59,225 nucleotides of DNA from an uncultured Bacteroidales bacterium (GCA_905234655.1 CAJOJG010000019.1:1-59225); one strand, 5' to 3'. Positions 23,814-34,425 are shown, numbered from the stretch's first letter. Notes: generated by a model not told the origin, from the sequence alone. A program made the numbers and translations.

Positions 23814-25697
23814 TTACAGTCCAAACGCCTGTATTACCTGCGGCATGAAGTACGTCGAGCGGTTTTGTATTCGCCACAGTCGGTAGTCGAGGTCGCCGCG
23901 CCATGAGTCATAATTCCAAAAACCGCCCCAACGTACTGCGCGGTCGGCGATGTACGGTGACAGCTCCGAGGCCGTCTCGTTCCACAACGCCTCGCAGTCG
24001 GCGACATTGAACAATTCTTGGATATATTCGGCACGTTGTTTAAGTAGAGCCTTGAAGTCGGGATTTTGCATTGGAAGATACAACAAAAGGTAGTTGTAAG
24101 GCAACAAATAGCCCGGCACGGAGCCAGTGTTGAGGTTAGCATTGCCTGTGTAATAGTCGAAGATGCTAATCTTGTGAGTGTTCCATAGCCCGTCGCCCTG
24201 CGCTCCGTCGTCGGCTATCAGCACATTGTCGGCCGTGGCGTCCTCAAAAGCAAAGTCAACGTCGTGCAGGCAGAACCTCCACTTGCCGTCGGCGTATGGA
24301 TTAGACGGGTCGACGGAGCGTGTGCGCCACATCCTGAGGTTGTTGTACATGAAGTCCCAGTTTGAGCAGTAGCCGTGTATCAGCACCAAGTCGATGAGGC
24401 TTTCGACGTCCACACGCTTGCAAAATTCGTCGTATTTTGTGCCGTCGCCGGTGAGCGACCATCCGTCGGTGTCCCAGTTTCGGGCGAGTGTCTTTGGTGC
24501 TTTTTTATAGTCATAGCCGAGGAATTGGAAGAGGTCGTCAAGCTCGGCAAGCACCTCCGTCTCGTCGCCTTCCTTGATTTCAAACCTGTAGCGCGAGTAT
24601 GCCGGGGAGGACGCGTCGCCGTTGTATACCTTGTCGACATACATCACGTCGTCCTTGTTGACGCCATAATTGTTTTGGAAGTAGATGCCGGAGTAGTGTT
24701 CGCGCATCTGGTACACGCCCCAATATTCGGCGTCGAGGTACAGCATGCACGGCCGCCAGGCAGTCGTGGAGACGTTTGTCTTACGGCCGACAAGCCGGTG
24801 GACAAAAGCGTCCGAAATCATTGTGCCGAAACATGCGTTGCCGCCCGAGTGGAGCCTGAACCGTTTGACTGTACCAGCAATCGAGCCTTGACCGTCCATG
24901 CGCTCGTGTCCGTCGAAGATGTCGAGTTTTGGGGCCGAGTTCTTGTCGCCGTTTTCGTCCTTGTTGAAATTGAGGTTTATGGTGCGGCATGGGAACGAGC
25001 GAGTCCAGTTTCCGCCGCGTTTCATCTGTGTGTTCAGCGCGAACGATTCGCCAGTCTTCTGGTCGTAAAATTCGAGCCAGCCACGGTATTTAGTGTCGCT
25101 GTTTTCTGTGGGGTAGGTGTTGTAAAGCCCGGCATCCTTGTTTTTGCCAATCCAATCGTCAACCGGCGCGGAAAGGCATACGACCGGCAGGTCTGTAGCG
25201 GCGAGCGTGGGGTTTATGATGAAAGTGCCACGGCGGCAAGCCACTGCCGTTCCGTCGGGTTTTAACTCGAGGAGGCTGATGCACACGCCTTTGTCGACGT
25301 ATCCGTAGTTGTACCAGCCATTGTAGCTGATGATGTTTGGAGTGAGCATGTACTTGGACTGTGACTTTGAGGACTCGATGGAAATGCCCGATTCAGGAAA
25401 TTCGGGCGATGTGGCGGTCGCAAGGCTGCCGTCCGTGGTGTAGCGGATTGTGTTTTGAGGGTCGGACTTTTGGACTGTCAGAATGAACGGCGAGGCATAA
25501 ACGCCAAAGTCCGCCGACAATTTCAACGCGTCGCCAGTTTTGGAATCGTCGGGGGCTGTGGTTTGTTGACCGTCAGACTGTTGACCATCGGTCTGCTGCG
25601 GGTCGGGGACGATGGCTGGCTGCTCGTCATCGTCCTTGCCGCAACTGAAGATTGTGACGCTAATCACAAGTAAAAACAAAATTCTCAGTCTTTTCAT
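23814..25697 (-). CDS. CotH-like lipoprotein
   Basis: The 627-residue protein has a lipoprotein signal (LVISVTIFSCGKDD), a Gln/Thr/Asp-rich linker, a chitobiase-type C-terminal-like domain (NTIRYTTDGS), and a CotH domain with RGGNWTRSFPCRTINL, GVYQMREHYSG, and the Asp-rich site WRFCLHDVDFAFED. CotH proteins are atypical kinases in spores and appear as surface lipoproteins in Bacteroidetes polysaccharide loci, where the substrate is unknown. It lies 38 bases after GH95, so the two are probably co-transcribed. Confidence 0.85.
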   Translation of the reverse strand: MKRLRILFLLVISVTIFSCGKDDDEQPAIVPDPQQTDGQQSDGQQTTAPDDSKTGDALKLSADFGVYASPFILTVQKSDPQNTIRYTTDGSLATATSPEFPESGISIESSKSQSKYMLTPNIISYNGWYNYGYVDKGVCISLLELKPDGTAVACRRGTFIINPTLAATDLPVVCLSAPVDDWIGKNKDAGLYNTYPTENSDTKYRGWLEFYDQKTGESFALNTQMKRGGNWTRSFPCRTINLNFNKDENGDKNSAPKLDIFDGHERMDGQGSIAGTVKRFRLHSGGNACFGTMISDAFVHRLVGRKTNVSTTAWRPCMLYLDAEYWGVYQMREHYSGIYFQNNYGVNKDDVMYVDKVYNGDASSPAYSRYRFEIKEGDETEVLAELDDLFQFLGYDYKKAPKTLARNWDTDGWSLTGDGTKYDEFCKRVDVESLIDLVLIHGYCSNWDFMYNNLRMWRTRSVDPSNPYADGKWRFCLHDVDFAFEDATADNVLIADDGAQGDGLWNTHKISIFDYYTGNANLNTGSVPGYLLPYNYLLLYLPMQNPDFKALLKQRAEYIQELFNVADCEALWNETASELSPYIADRAVRWGGFWNYDSWRGDLDYRLWRIQNRSTYFMPQVIQAFGL

Positions 25698-25735
25698 AAT
25701 CGTTGTTTGATAAAGTGTTATGCAGAAAATCAGTG

Positions 25736-28015
25736 TTATTGCCTTGGCGATATGACCTCGATTTTTTCATCGAGGGGGTTGTGTATTTTTAGGTCTGTTA
25801 TTTTTCCATTGTCCCATGCGCAGTCGACGGTGATGCCGCCTCGCGCCTTGAGGCCTTTGAAATGTCCATGTTTCCAGCAGTCGGGGATTGCTGGCAGGAT
25901 TTTTATGATTCGTGTGCCGTCGAACTTGACTTCGTGGCTCTGTAACAGCATTTCCATTATGCCCGCGCTGCCGCCAAAATTTCCGTCAATTTGGAACGGC
26001 GGATGGGAGCAGAACATGTTTGGCAGTGTGCCTGCGCCCGAGCCGGAATATGCGACCGTGCCGCCCCATCTGTCGGGCGCGCAACGTGTTGTCTTGACGG
26101 GCGTAAGGAGGCTTTTGAATAGTTTGTAGGCGTGGTTTCCGTCTCCGAGCCGCGCCCAAAAGTTTATTTTCCACGCCCTCGACCATCCAGTGCCCTCGTC
26201 GCCGCGACGGTTGAGGGTTTCGATGGCGGCGGTGTGGAGTTCGGGAGTGTTAAGTGTCGTGCCGGGGTACAGTCCAAAAAGATGGCTGACGTGGCGGTGG
26301 TGTGGCTCAGTCTCCTCGTAATCTTCCATCCATTCCTGGAGGTATCCTTTGGGCGAGATGCGCATTGGCGGCAGTTTTGCGGCTGCGGCTTTTAATGTTT
26401 TTGCATAGTCGTAGTCAGTGTCCAATATTGACGATGCCTGGCATACTGCGTTGAAGATTTCCTGGCAAATTTGGGTGTCCATGGACGGTCCGGCGCACAC
26501 GCAGCACCGTTTGCCGTCCTTCAAAAAAGCATTCTCGGGCGATGTGCTTGGTCCTGTCACTAAAAATCCTTGATATTCAAACAGATTGGCTCTCAGAAAT
26601 TCTGCCGCGCCTTTCAGGACCGGGTACACGCGAGAGAGGTATTCCTCGTCCTTTGTGAACAGGTAATGCTCCCAAAGTTGGAGGGCAATCCATGCGCCGC
26701 CGGTGAATGTCGCGCCCCATGACGGATCCTCGGCCGGCGCGGTATAGTGCCACGCATTTGCCAAGACGTGCCCAGCCCAACCGTCTGTGCCGTAGAATGT
26801 TTTTGCGGTCTGACCGCCTGACGGCACAAGACCTTCGACATATCGCGTGATGGGTTCGGCGAGGTCGGAGAGATTGCCGGGTTCCATCGGCCAGTGGTTC
26901 ATCTGGACATTGATGTTGAGGTGGTAGTCGCCGTTCCACGCGGTGTGGATTGCGTCAGCCCAGATACCTTGGAGGTTTGGTGGCAGGGTGGCGTTCACGC
27001 TTGAGCATATCAGCAGGTAGCGGCCATACTGGAGGTACAGTGCGGCTGTGTCAACTGACTGTGTTTCTGCGTTGTCAATGGCGACTTCCACGCGGTCAAA
27101 GTATTTCTTGTATTCGGCGACGTGGGCTTGTTTGAGAGCGGCGTAATCGGTGTTGGCAACTTTGTTTATGATTCGTTCAACGCCGTCACGGATTCTTGCG
27201 AAGTCGTTATGCTCCTTGTTTTCAATGATTTTCAGGTAGTCGGTGGCTGCGCTGATGGCGATGATGGCCATGTTTTCGGACTGCTTCACAATCTTTGCCT
27301 TGGCGAAAAACTTAACGCCCTCGGTCTCCTCGTCGCCGCTGTCGAGTATGCCTTTCATGACTGCCACAGAGTCCGCTTTGATAAATTCGGCGCGCTCGTC
27401 ACGCTGGAAATCCATCGTGAATTTCAAAGGCGCATTTTCCGTGGTGAGTTTTATGATGATTGCGTTTTCGGGAATCGACACAAAATATTCACGGTTGAAT
27501 TTTGCATTTTTGCCGTTGTAATTGAATGAGAATGAAGTAATTGCGGTAGCGTCGTCAATGGAGAGCCGACGGTCGTAGCCCGAGAATGTTGTGTCGCTGA
27601 ACATTTCCGAAAAGTCGACGACAAACTTTCCAAGCGTCTGATAGCAGCCGTAGTGAGGATTGACACTGCCACCGCCACTGCATGTAAAATGCTGTTTCAT
27701 AATGGCTTCGGCGGCGAGATTGTCGCCTTGTAAAAGTTTTTTGCGGATTTCGGGCAGGTATTTTTGCGCCTCGGGGTTAGAAACGTCAAATTCCGAACCG
27801 CTCCACATCGTCTCCTCATTGAGCACCAGGGTTTCTTTTGTTATGCCGCCGTCAGGCATTGCTCCGAGCCTGCCATTGCCAAGCGGCAGTGTCTCCTCCC
27901 ACATTTGGGCAGGATAGTCGAATGTTATGTCCAGTGTGTCAGCCTTTTGTGTGTCAGTAGCATCTGCACATCCAATGAGTGTGGCGATGCAAATCAGTAA
28001 CGTTGCTTTTTTCAT
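25736..28015 (-). CDS. GH95 alpha-L-fucosidase-like lipoprotein
   Basis: Using the Met at 28015 gives a lipoprotein signal ([14 protein letters not shown]) and 759 residues. Family features include [15 protein letters not shown] near the N-terminus, [17 protein letters not shown] in the (alpha/alpha)6 barrel, and [21 protein letters not shown]95 enzymes mainly release alpha-1,2-linked L-fucose (some act on L-galactose), the cap of fucogalactoxyloglucan side chains. The barrel motifs appear intact. It sits between the T9SS-tagged GH43 and CotH genes. Confidence 0.92.
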   Translation of the reverse strand: MKKATLLICIATLIGCADATDTQKADTLDITFDYPAQMWEETLPLGNGRLGAMPDGGITKETLVLNEETMWSGSEFDVSNPEAQKYLPEIRKKLLQGDNLAAEAIMKQHFTCSGGGSVNPHYGCYQTLGKFVVDFSEMFSDTTFSGYDRRLSIDDATAITSFSFNYNGKNAKFNREYFVSIPENAIIIKLTTENAPLKFTMDFQRDERAEFIKADSVAVMKGILDSGDEETEGVKFFAKAKIVKQSENMAIIAISAATDYLKIIENKEHNDFARIRDGVERIINKVANTDYAALKQAHVAEYKKYFDRVEVAIDNAETQSVDTAALYLQYGRYLLICSSVNATLPPNLQGIWADAIHTAWNGDYHLNINVQMNHWPMEPGNLSDLAEPITRYVEGLVPSGGQTAKTFYGTDGWAGHVLANAWHYTAPAEDPSWGATFTGGAWIALQLWEHYLFTKDEEYLSRVYPVLKGAAEFLRANLFEYQGFLVTGPSTSPENAFLKDGKRCCVCAGPSMDTQICQEIFNAVCQASSILDTDYDYAKTLKAAAAKLPPMRISPKGYLQEWMEDYEETEPHHRHVSHLFGLYPGTTLNTPELHTAAIETLNRRGDEGTGWSRAWKINFWARLGDGNHAYKLFKSLLTPVKTTRCAPDRWGGTVAYSGSGAGTLPNMFCSHPPFQIDGNFGGSAGIMEMLLQSHEVKFDGTRIIKILPAIPDCWKHGHFKGLKARGGITVDCAWDNGKITDLKIHNPLDEKIEVISPRQ

Positions 28016-28043
28016 AGTGAGTGTGATTGATGTATTATAAATA

Positions 28044-28081
28044 GCACCCGACCCAATGGAATCGTCCACTGTGCCGGGTGC
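28044..28081 (-). other. Intercistronic hairpin between GH43 and GH95 genes
   Basis: GCACCCG (28044-28050) pairs with CGGGTGC (28075-28081) with a 24-base loop, 20 bases after the GH43 stop and 28 before the GH95 start on the minus strand. The following sequence is AT-rich but has no T run, so it is at best a weak terminator or an mRNA-processing site. Confidence 0.45.
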
Positions 28082-28101
28082 GGGATTGAAGATTATGAAG
28101 T

Positions 28102-31100
28102 TTATTGTTTAATGAACTTAGACGAGTTGGCGCCCTGGCGGATGATGTAGAGGCCGGGGGTGAGTCCGGAGAGGTCGATGCTGCCGTCTTCGTCCTGGAT
28201 GCCGCTCATTATGAGGCGGCCGTTAGAATTGAAGATTTGGTACTTGCCGGCGGCGGTGGTCAATAGTTTGTCGGCGGTCGGGTTGGGATAGATTTTGTAT
28301 CCGGCGGACGACAGGGAAATTTCTGATATTGCCGTAGTAGGATCTTCGGGATTTTCAGGATTCTCGGGTTCGTTGGCGATGCGGTCGAGGTATTCGTCGT
28401 ATGTCTCTACGTCAACGCTGGTGTCCCAGACGCCGATGTTGTCGATGGCGACGTAGCCCGTGCCGCGTCCCGCCAAGAGCCAAAGGCCTTTGAGCGTCGC
28501 AGAGCCGTTGGTCTCGGTGGTGCCGGTCCAAATCTCTGCCTTCGTGTCGCGGTCGATGATGGTGGTTTCCACTTGGTTGGTCTCGGCGTTGACTTTGCAG
28601 GTGATGCGCGCCCAAGAGCTTTGCGGAATGGTTATCGACTGGTTTTCGTCGCCGTTGACGTACCAAGTGGTGCGGACGTCGCCGGTGAAGAATTTCGGGG
28701 CTTGAAGCATGAAGATATAATTGCTTGACGCGATGGCGTTGTTGCCGGTGGCGTTGTCGGTGTTTGTGATGGCTATCTGACCTTCGGAACGGTCGTTGAC
28801 ATCGCCGTTGAGTGCCTGAACGTCAAACTGCAAGGTGTACTCTTTCAGCGCGTCTACGCCGGTGAAGGTGTTGATGGCGGAACGGTTGCCCGAGCCGTTG
28901 GGCGATACTTTGATGTTGACACCGTATGTGTCGTCCGACTGTGTGCTGAGGATGCCGTTTGGACATGTCCAGTTGCTGACAGAGCCGTTGAAATCATAAT
29001 CCTCGTAGAACGCAAACGCGCTGTAGTCAAACGGTTTGTAGCTCGTCGGGTCGAAATCCTGAGAGTAGCCGACGATGATGTTTGAGATGCTCACGTTGCT
29101 TACTGGCGCAAAGACGAATTGTCCGTTTTTGTAGTAGTTGATGGCACTTGCGCAAACGTCGGAAACCTTGTTGGACGAGCCCGAGGGGTAACTTGCCGTT
29201 GTACCCGCCGAATATTTGAGGATTATTTTGCCGTCCTTGTAGTACGCAACCGTGCCGTCGGGATTGTAACTAATTGTAACAAATGCTCTTACATCTTTAT
29301 ACGAATCCCAATCGCCGCCATTGGTTTTCGTTGCGGTGGCCTCGTACCAGTCGCTGTTGTTAACGTGCAGGACAGAGAGGTACATTATATAATTGTTGTC
29401 GGTGGAATTGCCGATTTTGTCCCAGTCGGAACTCAATCCATCGACGTAGAAACTGATGCTGAGGCCGGTCTTGGAATTGATGCCGGGTACTGGTTGGGCT
29501 GTGTTGAAGGCCTCGATGTCGGCGTAATTGGCAAGCGGGTTCGTTACCATTTCCATCGGATTTTCGGCGGAAATAACGACGGAAATATTCTTGGTGTAAG
29601 CGTAATCGCCCACCTTGATTGTCGCCTTCAGAGTGGCGTTGGTGTTGGCGGTAACGGATTTCACCTTGCCGTCGGCGTCGAGCGCGCCGGAAGCGTCCCA
29701 AGTGATTGTGGCGTTGTATGAGCCGGTGGTTTTGAGCGTCAACGCCTGTCCCGAATAGATTGTGGCGGGCAGGGTGGTGTTGTTGACATTGTAGACCAGG
29801 GCGGTCTTGTCGTCGTAAATCTGAGCCTCGGCGGCGAGACGGTAGCCCCAGAGCGATTTGTTGGCGCATACGCCGCTGAAAGCCAGCGTCTTGTATGTGA
29901 TTCCCTCGTAGTCTTCGTAGGATAGCACGCAGTCGAAAGTTTCGCCGCCGATGGTTAGGGTGAGGTATTTGCCGTCAACAGCCCAAGTGCCTGTGTAGTC
30001 GCCAGAGATGGATCCGTCGGCTTTGAACTGGATTGACTTTTCGGTGGCACATTCGAGGGCGGCGTAGTTGGTGCCGTTGCCGTGGTAAATCACGTTGTAG
30101 AAGCCTGGCACGTCGGCGGCGTTGATGGCGGTGGCATCGTAATTCTTGCCGTTGTACTCGAAAGGCGCGGCGGTCAGGTAGCCGTTTTTGGTGTTGTAGA
30201 GGCGGTGGACACGCACCTGATGCCCCTCAGAGCCGTCGTTGAAGCGCGTGTGGTATATCAGATATGCGTTGCCGTCGGTGTCAACGAAAGCCGAATTGTG
30301 TCCCTGCGCGGTGTTGCCGAGTTCCATCATCTGGTACTGGTAATACGACATAAGTCGCAGTCCCACAGTGCCGTTGATAGAGCCGGTGCCGGTGTTGGTG
30401 GACGAGTAGCGGGCGTCGTTGCCGTTCATGTCGAGGAACGGGCCTTCGGGACTGTCGGACCAGAATACCCTCATATTGTAGCCGCCTGCCGCAGCGAGTC
30501 CGCCGTAAGTAACAAAGAGATAGTATTTCCCGTTGATGTACTGGACGTATGAGGCCTCGCCCGAGACGTTGTTGCCGCCAGCAATTTTGTGTCCCTGATA
30601 GATGTCCTCGGTGGCGTTTGCAGGGTCGGTGGTGGCGGTGGTGTAGGTGTGCGTGTAGTCGCGAAGGCCGGTGGCCTTGTCGAGCCTGATTTGGTACAAG
30701 CCGCCAAACCACGAGCCGTAAGTCAGGTAGAGGTCGCCGTCCTCGCTGTAGAATGCGCACGGGTCGATGCAATTGGTGCCGTAGGTGAGGTTTCCGTTTC
30801 GGTTTTGGGCGTAGCGGGTGAGGTCGGTCTCGGTGGTTACTTTTTCGACGTCGGCCTTCACCTCGTCGTTTTTGTCCTTGTCGTTGACGCGCGAAAATAT
30901 CACCTCGCCCTGATATGTCCAGTTGCCGTCAAGGTCGTCGGCGGTCAATAGGACGATGCTACTGTACCAATAGTCGCCGTTGACGCTCATGTACATGCAC
31001 CATTTTTTCATGTCCTTGTTCCAGATTACGTCCGGTGCCCAGAGGTTGCCCGATACGTCGTAGTTGGCACTGCCCAACGCCGACCAAGCCGCCGGTTCGG

Positions 31101-31422
31101 CGAAGATTGTCTTGTAACTGGTGTTGATGTTGTTGGTGAAGGTCGTCCAGTTGACAAGGTCGGTTGACTTTGCCCACGCCATGTGCGAGCCAAAGATTAG
31201 GTAGACCTTGTTGTCGTTGGGCTCGCCGGTGATGATGCCGTCGTGGTCGTAGCCGACGGCGATGCTCGGGTCATGGACTGTAACGTGCTGTTTGGGCGCG
31301 CCCCAGACGTTGGTGTAGATTTCGCCGACTTCCGTCTCTGAGAGCGTAGTCTGCGCCCCTGCCGACACCGAGCCCATCACAAGTGCCGACAAAAGCGTGC
31401 ATTTCAAAATTTTTGTTCTCAT
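28102..31422 (-). CDS. Multidomain GH43 arabinanase-like protein with T9SS tag
   Basis: This 1106-residue protein has a type I signal ([24 protein letters not shown]), a GH43 propeller ([29 protein letters not shown] for base, modulator and acid), an arabinanase-type C-terminal lipocalin-like domain (about 430-560), an immunoglobulin-like domain (about 575-650), two lectin/CBM-like regions (about 660-1020) and a C-terminal secretion tag ([12 protein letters not shown], then [15 protein letters not shown] end). The tag directs export by type IX secretion and surface anchoring. Endo- or exo-alpha-1,5-arabinanase activity is likely, but not certain. Confidence 0.9.
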   Translation of the reverse strand: MRTKILKCTLLSALVMGSVSAGAQTTLSETEVGEIYTNVWGAPKQHVTVHDPSIAVGYDHDGIITGEPNDNKVYLIFGSHMAWAKSTDLVNWTTFTNNINTSYKTIFAEPAAWSALGSANYDVSGNLWAPDVIWNKDMKKWCMYMSVNGDYWYSSIVLLTADDLDGNWTYQGEVIFSRVNDKDKNDEVKADVEKVTTETDLTRYAQNRNGNLTYGTNCIDPCAFYSEDGDLYLTYGSWFGGLYQIRLDKATGLRDYTHTYTTATTDPANATEDIYQGHKIAGGNNVSGEASYVQYINGKYYLFVTYGGLAAAGGYNMRVFWSDSPEGPFLDMNGNDARYSSTNTGTGSINGTVGLRLMSYYQYQMMELGNTAQGHNSAFVDTDGNAYLIYHTRFNDGSEGHQVRVHRLYNTKNGYLTAAPFEYNGKNYDATAINAADVPGFYNVIYHGNGTNYAALECATEKSIQFKADGSISGDYTGTWAVDGKYLTLTIGGETFDCVLSYEDYEGITYKTLAFSGVCANKSLWGYRLAAEAQIYDDKTALVYNVNNTTLPATIYSGQALTLKTTGSYNATITWDASGALDADGKVKSVTANTNATLKATIKVGDYAYTKNISVVISAENPMEMVTNPLANYADIEAFNTAQPVPGINSKTGLSISFYVDGLSSDWDKIGNSTDNNYIMYLSVLHVNNSDWYEATATKTNGGDWDSYKDVRAFVTISYNPDGTVAYYKDGKIILKYSAGTTASYPSGSSNKVSDVCASAINYYKNGQFVFAPVSNVSISNIIVGYSQDFDPTSYKPFDYSAFAFYEDYDFNGSVSNWTCPNGILSTQSDDTYGVNIKVSPNGSGNRSAINTFTGVDALKEYTLQFDVQALNGDVNDRSEGQIAITNTDNATGNNAIASSNYIFMLQAPKFFTGDVRTTWYVNGDENQSITIPQSSWARITCKVNAETNQVETTIIDRDTKAEIWTGTTETNGSATLKGLWLLAGRGTGYVAIDNIGVWDTSVDVETYDEYLDRIANEPENPENPEDPTTAISEISLSSAGYKIYPNPTADKLLTTAAGKYQIFNSNGRLIMSGIQDEDGSIDLSGLTPGLYIIRQGANSSKFIKQ

Positions 31423-31467
31423 ATCTGTTGGTAATTAAAAAAAAATTAAGTGTTATTTTGTTAGCGA

Positions 31468-31497
31468 CAAAATTAATATAAAAATAACATTTTACAA
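31468..31497 (-). promoter_or_regulatory. Promoter of the T9SS GH43-GH95-CotH unit
   Basis: The minus strand has TTG (31495-31497), 19 bases, then TAATTTTG (31468-31475), a full -7 match with a three-base -33 match, 46 bases before the ATG. The rest of 31423-31615 shows no other feature. Confidence 0.6.
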
Positions 31498-31615
31498 CAT
31501 ATTTTTATGGAAAAAATATAGCGAAACTTATCCATTCATTATGTACTTTCCCTAATGCGGCTTACTATAATCAAATATAAAATGCTTTATCACTCCAAAA
31601 TTCAAGTGCCTTGAT

Positions 31616-32516
31616 TCAAAGTGTAGAATCAACAAATTGCAATCCGACACCATATTTAATTTTGTTTTTTAACAAGTACTGTCTTAATTTAGGTAGTTTT
31701 GACAATCGTTGTATTAACTCGTAATCCATATCCCCGCCCCACATCGCTATCTTCCAAATCTTTGTATCTGTTTTTTGACATTCTTCGCGGGGCAGATACT
31801 TCACATCAGAACTATCGATTACTACACCATCAAGCACATTTGACTTAATGTATGTTTTTGGAGCATGATACACAACCTTCTCGGATTTATCAAGAGGTTC
31901 GTCCTTCTGATAAAACGCTATGCAGACAGGACCTATCGCAGAGCCAAACAACTGTCCGCCAAAATCTTTTGTGGACTTCCTCAGTATCGAAAAATTATAC
32001 ACCTTTTCAACGTAGCAATCTTGAAACAGCCATTTTCTGGCTTCCTATAGGAAGCACTTCATCCAATATCAACTCCACCAATGACACAGGAGTATAATAC
32101 GCTCCTGCTCCTTTTTTGCCCTTCGGATCCGACTCTTCCAAAAAACGCTCATATATTTCACTGAGCAACTCTATTTGTATAATTTTGAAATCAAACAACC
32201 GCCAATCTTCAAACAATTCCGTTTGCCCATCATTTTCATAACCATTAATGAAACATTTCCTTACAAATTCAAGGTGTTCGTTGGTAACTTTTGCGCACTC
32301 ACCGTCCAATAAGGAAAATACGTTACCGTTAAACTGTTCCTCTAATTTGGAATATAGCCTATACGTGGCATTAACATCTTTTAGGATGTCAAAATATTTA
32401 TCGGCATTTTCCATTATTGATCCATAAAATTTGGAATCTGTCGCACCCCTGTCTTCAAGATACAATAAAAATAATGACCTCAGAATGATTTTGTGTATAA
32501 CTGCCTTCCCTAAACT
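31616..32516 (-). pseudogene. Remnant of an N6-adenine DNA methylase/restriction-modification gene
   Basis: Two frames carry pieces of one protein. The first reads SLFLLYLEDRG, then LLSEIYERFL and GAGAYYTPVSLVELILDEVLP, the segment that precedes the SAM motif in type I/IIG methylases. After a shift the second reads KWLFQDCYVEKVYNFSILRK, GGQLFGSAIGPVC and WKIAMWGGDMDYELI, which normally follows the catalytic NPP(Y/W) motif. The SAM motif and NPP motif are absent, so an internal deletion with frameshift removed the core. The 5' end is cut where it meets the MqnE stop codon, and the 3' end is truncated. It cannot be an active methylase. Confidence 0.8.
32040..32055. repeat. Perfect 16-bp palindrome at the deletion junction of the methylase remnant
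   Basis: GCTTCCTATAGGAAGC is its own reverse complement. It lies exactly where the methylase reading frame jumps from before to after the lost catalytic core, so it may mark the deletion endpoint. Confidence 0.7.
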
Positions 32517-34117
32517 TCATTATAGAAAGTGTCCCGCTCCACTGGTGTAAGTCCCACGGATTCAATAAGTTCTCTGATTTGTTCCACGGTCATCGAGGGT
32601 TTGCCGTCCACGCCCGCCATCGTGTAGATTTTGGTGGAGTCGTCCACCGTGCCGTCGATGTCGTCCGCGCCGTATTGAAGGGCGAGTTTGGTGGTTTCCA
32701 AGCCAGACATCACCCAGTACGCCTTGATGTGTGGGAAGTTGTCGAGGTAAATCCGCGACACTGCATAGTTGCGGAGATCCTCGGTGAGCGGCACTTCGCC
32801 GATGTCGTGCATAGAGTTGTTTTCCTTGCGGAATTTGAGCGGGATGAACGCGCTGAATCCGCCCGTCTCGTCCTGCAATTTGCGCAGGCGGCTCAGATGG
32901 TCGATGCGGTGCGAGTAGTTTTCCTTGTGACCATAAAGCATTGTCGCATTGGTCGTTATGCCGAGTTTGTGGGCGGTGCGGTGTATGTCGAGCCATACGG
33001 ACGATTTGGTCTTTTCGGGGCAAATCTCGGAGCGCAGTTTTTCGTCAAAAATCTCCGCGCCGCCGCCGGGAATGCTTTCGAGGCCGTCCGCTTTGAGCTT
33101 CAGGAGGCCTTCCTCAATCGACAGCCCCGCCTTGTTGACCATGTATTCGATTTCCACGGCTGTGAACGCCTTGACGACAATGCCGGGAAGGATTTTTTTG
33201 ACCTCGCGGATGAGCCGTCCGTAATATTCGATGTCGCGGTCGGGATGCACACCGCCAACTATGTGGACCTCAGTGGCTTTGCTGCCTTTGTAAGCCGCGA
33301 CGCGGTGAAGGATTTCTTCCATGGATAGTTCCCACGCCTGTGCGTCGCCTTGCGGCTTCTTGTAACTGCAAAACCTGCAATTATTGACGCAGACATTGGT
33401 AGGCTCGATGTGGAAATTGCGGTTGTAATATACCTTATTGCCTGATTTTCTGCGTTTTACCTCAAACGCCAACATTCCGAGCAAGCCTAATTCGGCGCGG
33501 GTATATAGCGTCCACGCCTCGGCATCGTCGATGCGCCCTCCGTCGATGACTTTGAAAGCGATTTGCTTGATTTCGTTGTCGTACAGCCCTTGGGAAACTA
33601 TCAGTTTCAACCGCTCTGTATTTGCGTCAAAATCAAGCCGATACACAAAATCGTCCATGAAAAATCCATTGCCGACATCGTTTTTTTCTTCGCGGATTTT
33701 TTTGAACCCCAACTTCTCATACCTCTTTTGGGTGATATTGAACCTATTGACATTCAATTCGATAGCCTTCAAACCGTCCTTTTCGGCTTCTCCGATTATA
33801 AAGTTGAGGCATTTGCGGCCGAATCCCTTGTTGCGGTGTTGCTTGTGCAAGTACCATTTGCTCAGGTACATAGCGTCGTTGCGCGGATAGAACGCCATGA
33901 AACCGATGGTTTCGCCGCCATTTTTGATGAAATAATAGCGGTATCCGTGGCGGATTTGGTCCGTGATGGCGTCCGCAGTCTGAAACTTGTTCAGCAAGTG
34001 CGAATTGTGTTCCGCGCCAATTATCGGGTCGTAGTATTCCCTGACAATCTCAGTCGCCATGTCGGACATTTCTTTGATTTTCAGGGCGTTGTCGGTATGT
34101 AATCTTTCAAAATCCAT
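32510..34117 (-). CDS. mqnE: GNAT acetyltransferase-aminofutalosine synthase (MqnE) fusion
   Basis: The 535-residue protein (start at 34117) joins a GNAT domain (about 1-160; acetyl-CoA loop HRNKGFGRK, then RYEKLGFKKI) to a radical-SAM MqnE domain (about 170-535). The SAM cluster motif is CVNNCRFC (Cys243, Cys247, Cys250); HIVGGVHPD, GITTNATMLYGH and GLETTKLALQYGADDIDGT are MqnE signatures. MqnE makes 6-amino-6-deoxyfutalosine in the futalosine route to menaquinone. The GNAT role is unknown. The upstream Met at 34180 lies before the promoter, which supports the shorter start. Confidence 0.92.
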   Translation of the reverse strand: MDFERLHTDNALKIKEMSDMATEIVREYYDPIIGAEHNSHLLNKFQTADAITDQIRHGYRYYFIKNGGETIGFMAFYPRNDAMYLSKWYLHKQHRNKGFGRKCLNFIIGEAEKDGLKAIELNVNRFNITQKRYEKLGFKKIREEKNDVGNGFFMDDFVYRLDFDANTERLKLIVSQGLYDNEIKQIAFKVIDGGRIDDAEAWTLYTRAELGLLGMLAFEVKRRKSGNKVYYNRNFHIEPTNVCVNNCRFCSYKKPQGDAQAWELSMEEILHRVAAYKGSKATEVHIVGGVHPDRDIEYYGRLIREVKKILPGIVVKAFTAVEIEYMVNKAGLSIEEGLLKLKADGLESIPGGGAEIFDEKLRSEICPEKTKSSVWLDIHRTAHKLGITTNATMLYGHKENYSHRIDHLSRLRKLQDETGGFSAFIPLKFRKENNSMHDIGEVPLTEDLRNYAVSRIYLDNFPHIKAYWVMSGLETTKLALQYGADDIDGTVDDSTKIYTMAGVDGKPSMTVEQIRELIESVGLTPVERDTFYNEV

Positions 34118-34133
34118 GTTTTTGCTTTTTCCA

Positions 34134-34165
34134 CAAAGATAAGGAGTATTTGTGATTTGAGCAAA
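34134..34165 (-). promoter_or_regulatory. Promoter of the GNAT-MqnE gene
   Basis: The minus strand has TTTG (34162-34165), 20 bases, then TATCTTTG (34134-34141), a full consensus match. The predicted start point is about 10 bases before the ATG at 34117. Confidence 0.75.
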
Positions 34166-34359
34166 AAATCCTGCGAGCATATCGTAGACGCACGGCGGAA
34201 AAGCTTTTTGACGGCGATGTGCTCACGTTTTTCCACACGTCCGACTCGCTGGCGTGGGGCGCGGTGGAGCTTCCGGAGCCGTCGGCTGTGTCAAAAATCC
34301 GCTTTAAAATCCGCAATGACGACAACGGAATCCGCAGCGGCGAGGTTGTGTGGAGATGA
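34156..34359 (+). pseudogene. C-terminal fragment of a discoidin-like domain protein
   Basis: A 67-codon plus-strand frame with no ATG start reads KLFDGDVLTFFHTSDSLAWG, then VELPEPSAVSKIRF and RNDDNGIRSGEVVWR before the stop. The pattern FHT...W..VEL...V..I.F..RNDDNGI is that of F5/8 type C (discoidin)-like domains of Bacteroidetes surface proteins, which usually run on past this point. It lies just upstream of the GH31 gene on the same strand and overlaps the minus-strand mqnE promoter. I read it as a remnant of a lost carbohydrate-locus gene. Confidence 0.55.
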
Positions 34360-34366
34360 AAAATTT

Positions 34367-34397
34367 TTTGCCATTTCCCTGTTTTTTTCCACCTTTG
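34367..34397 (+). promoter_or_regulatory. Promoter of the GH31 gene
   Basis: TTTG (34367-34370), 19 bases, then CACCTTTG (34390-34397), one mismatch to TAnnTTTG. It is 28 bases upstream of the GH31 ATG and directly follows the discoidin-like remnant. Confidence 0.6.
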
Positions 34398-34425
34398 CAT
34401 CTGTTAACTTTAACACATACACTCC

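Noticed and set aside
28044..28081. Hairpin as a full terminator between GH43 and GH95
   Set aside because: The stem is only seven pairs with a 24-base loop and no T run follows, so strong termination is unlikely and the genes are kept as a probable transcription unit.
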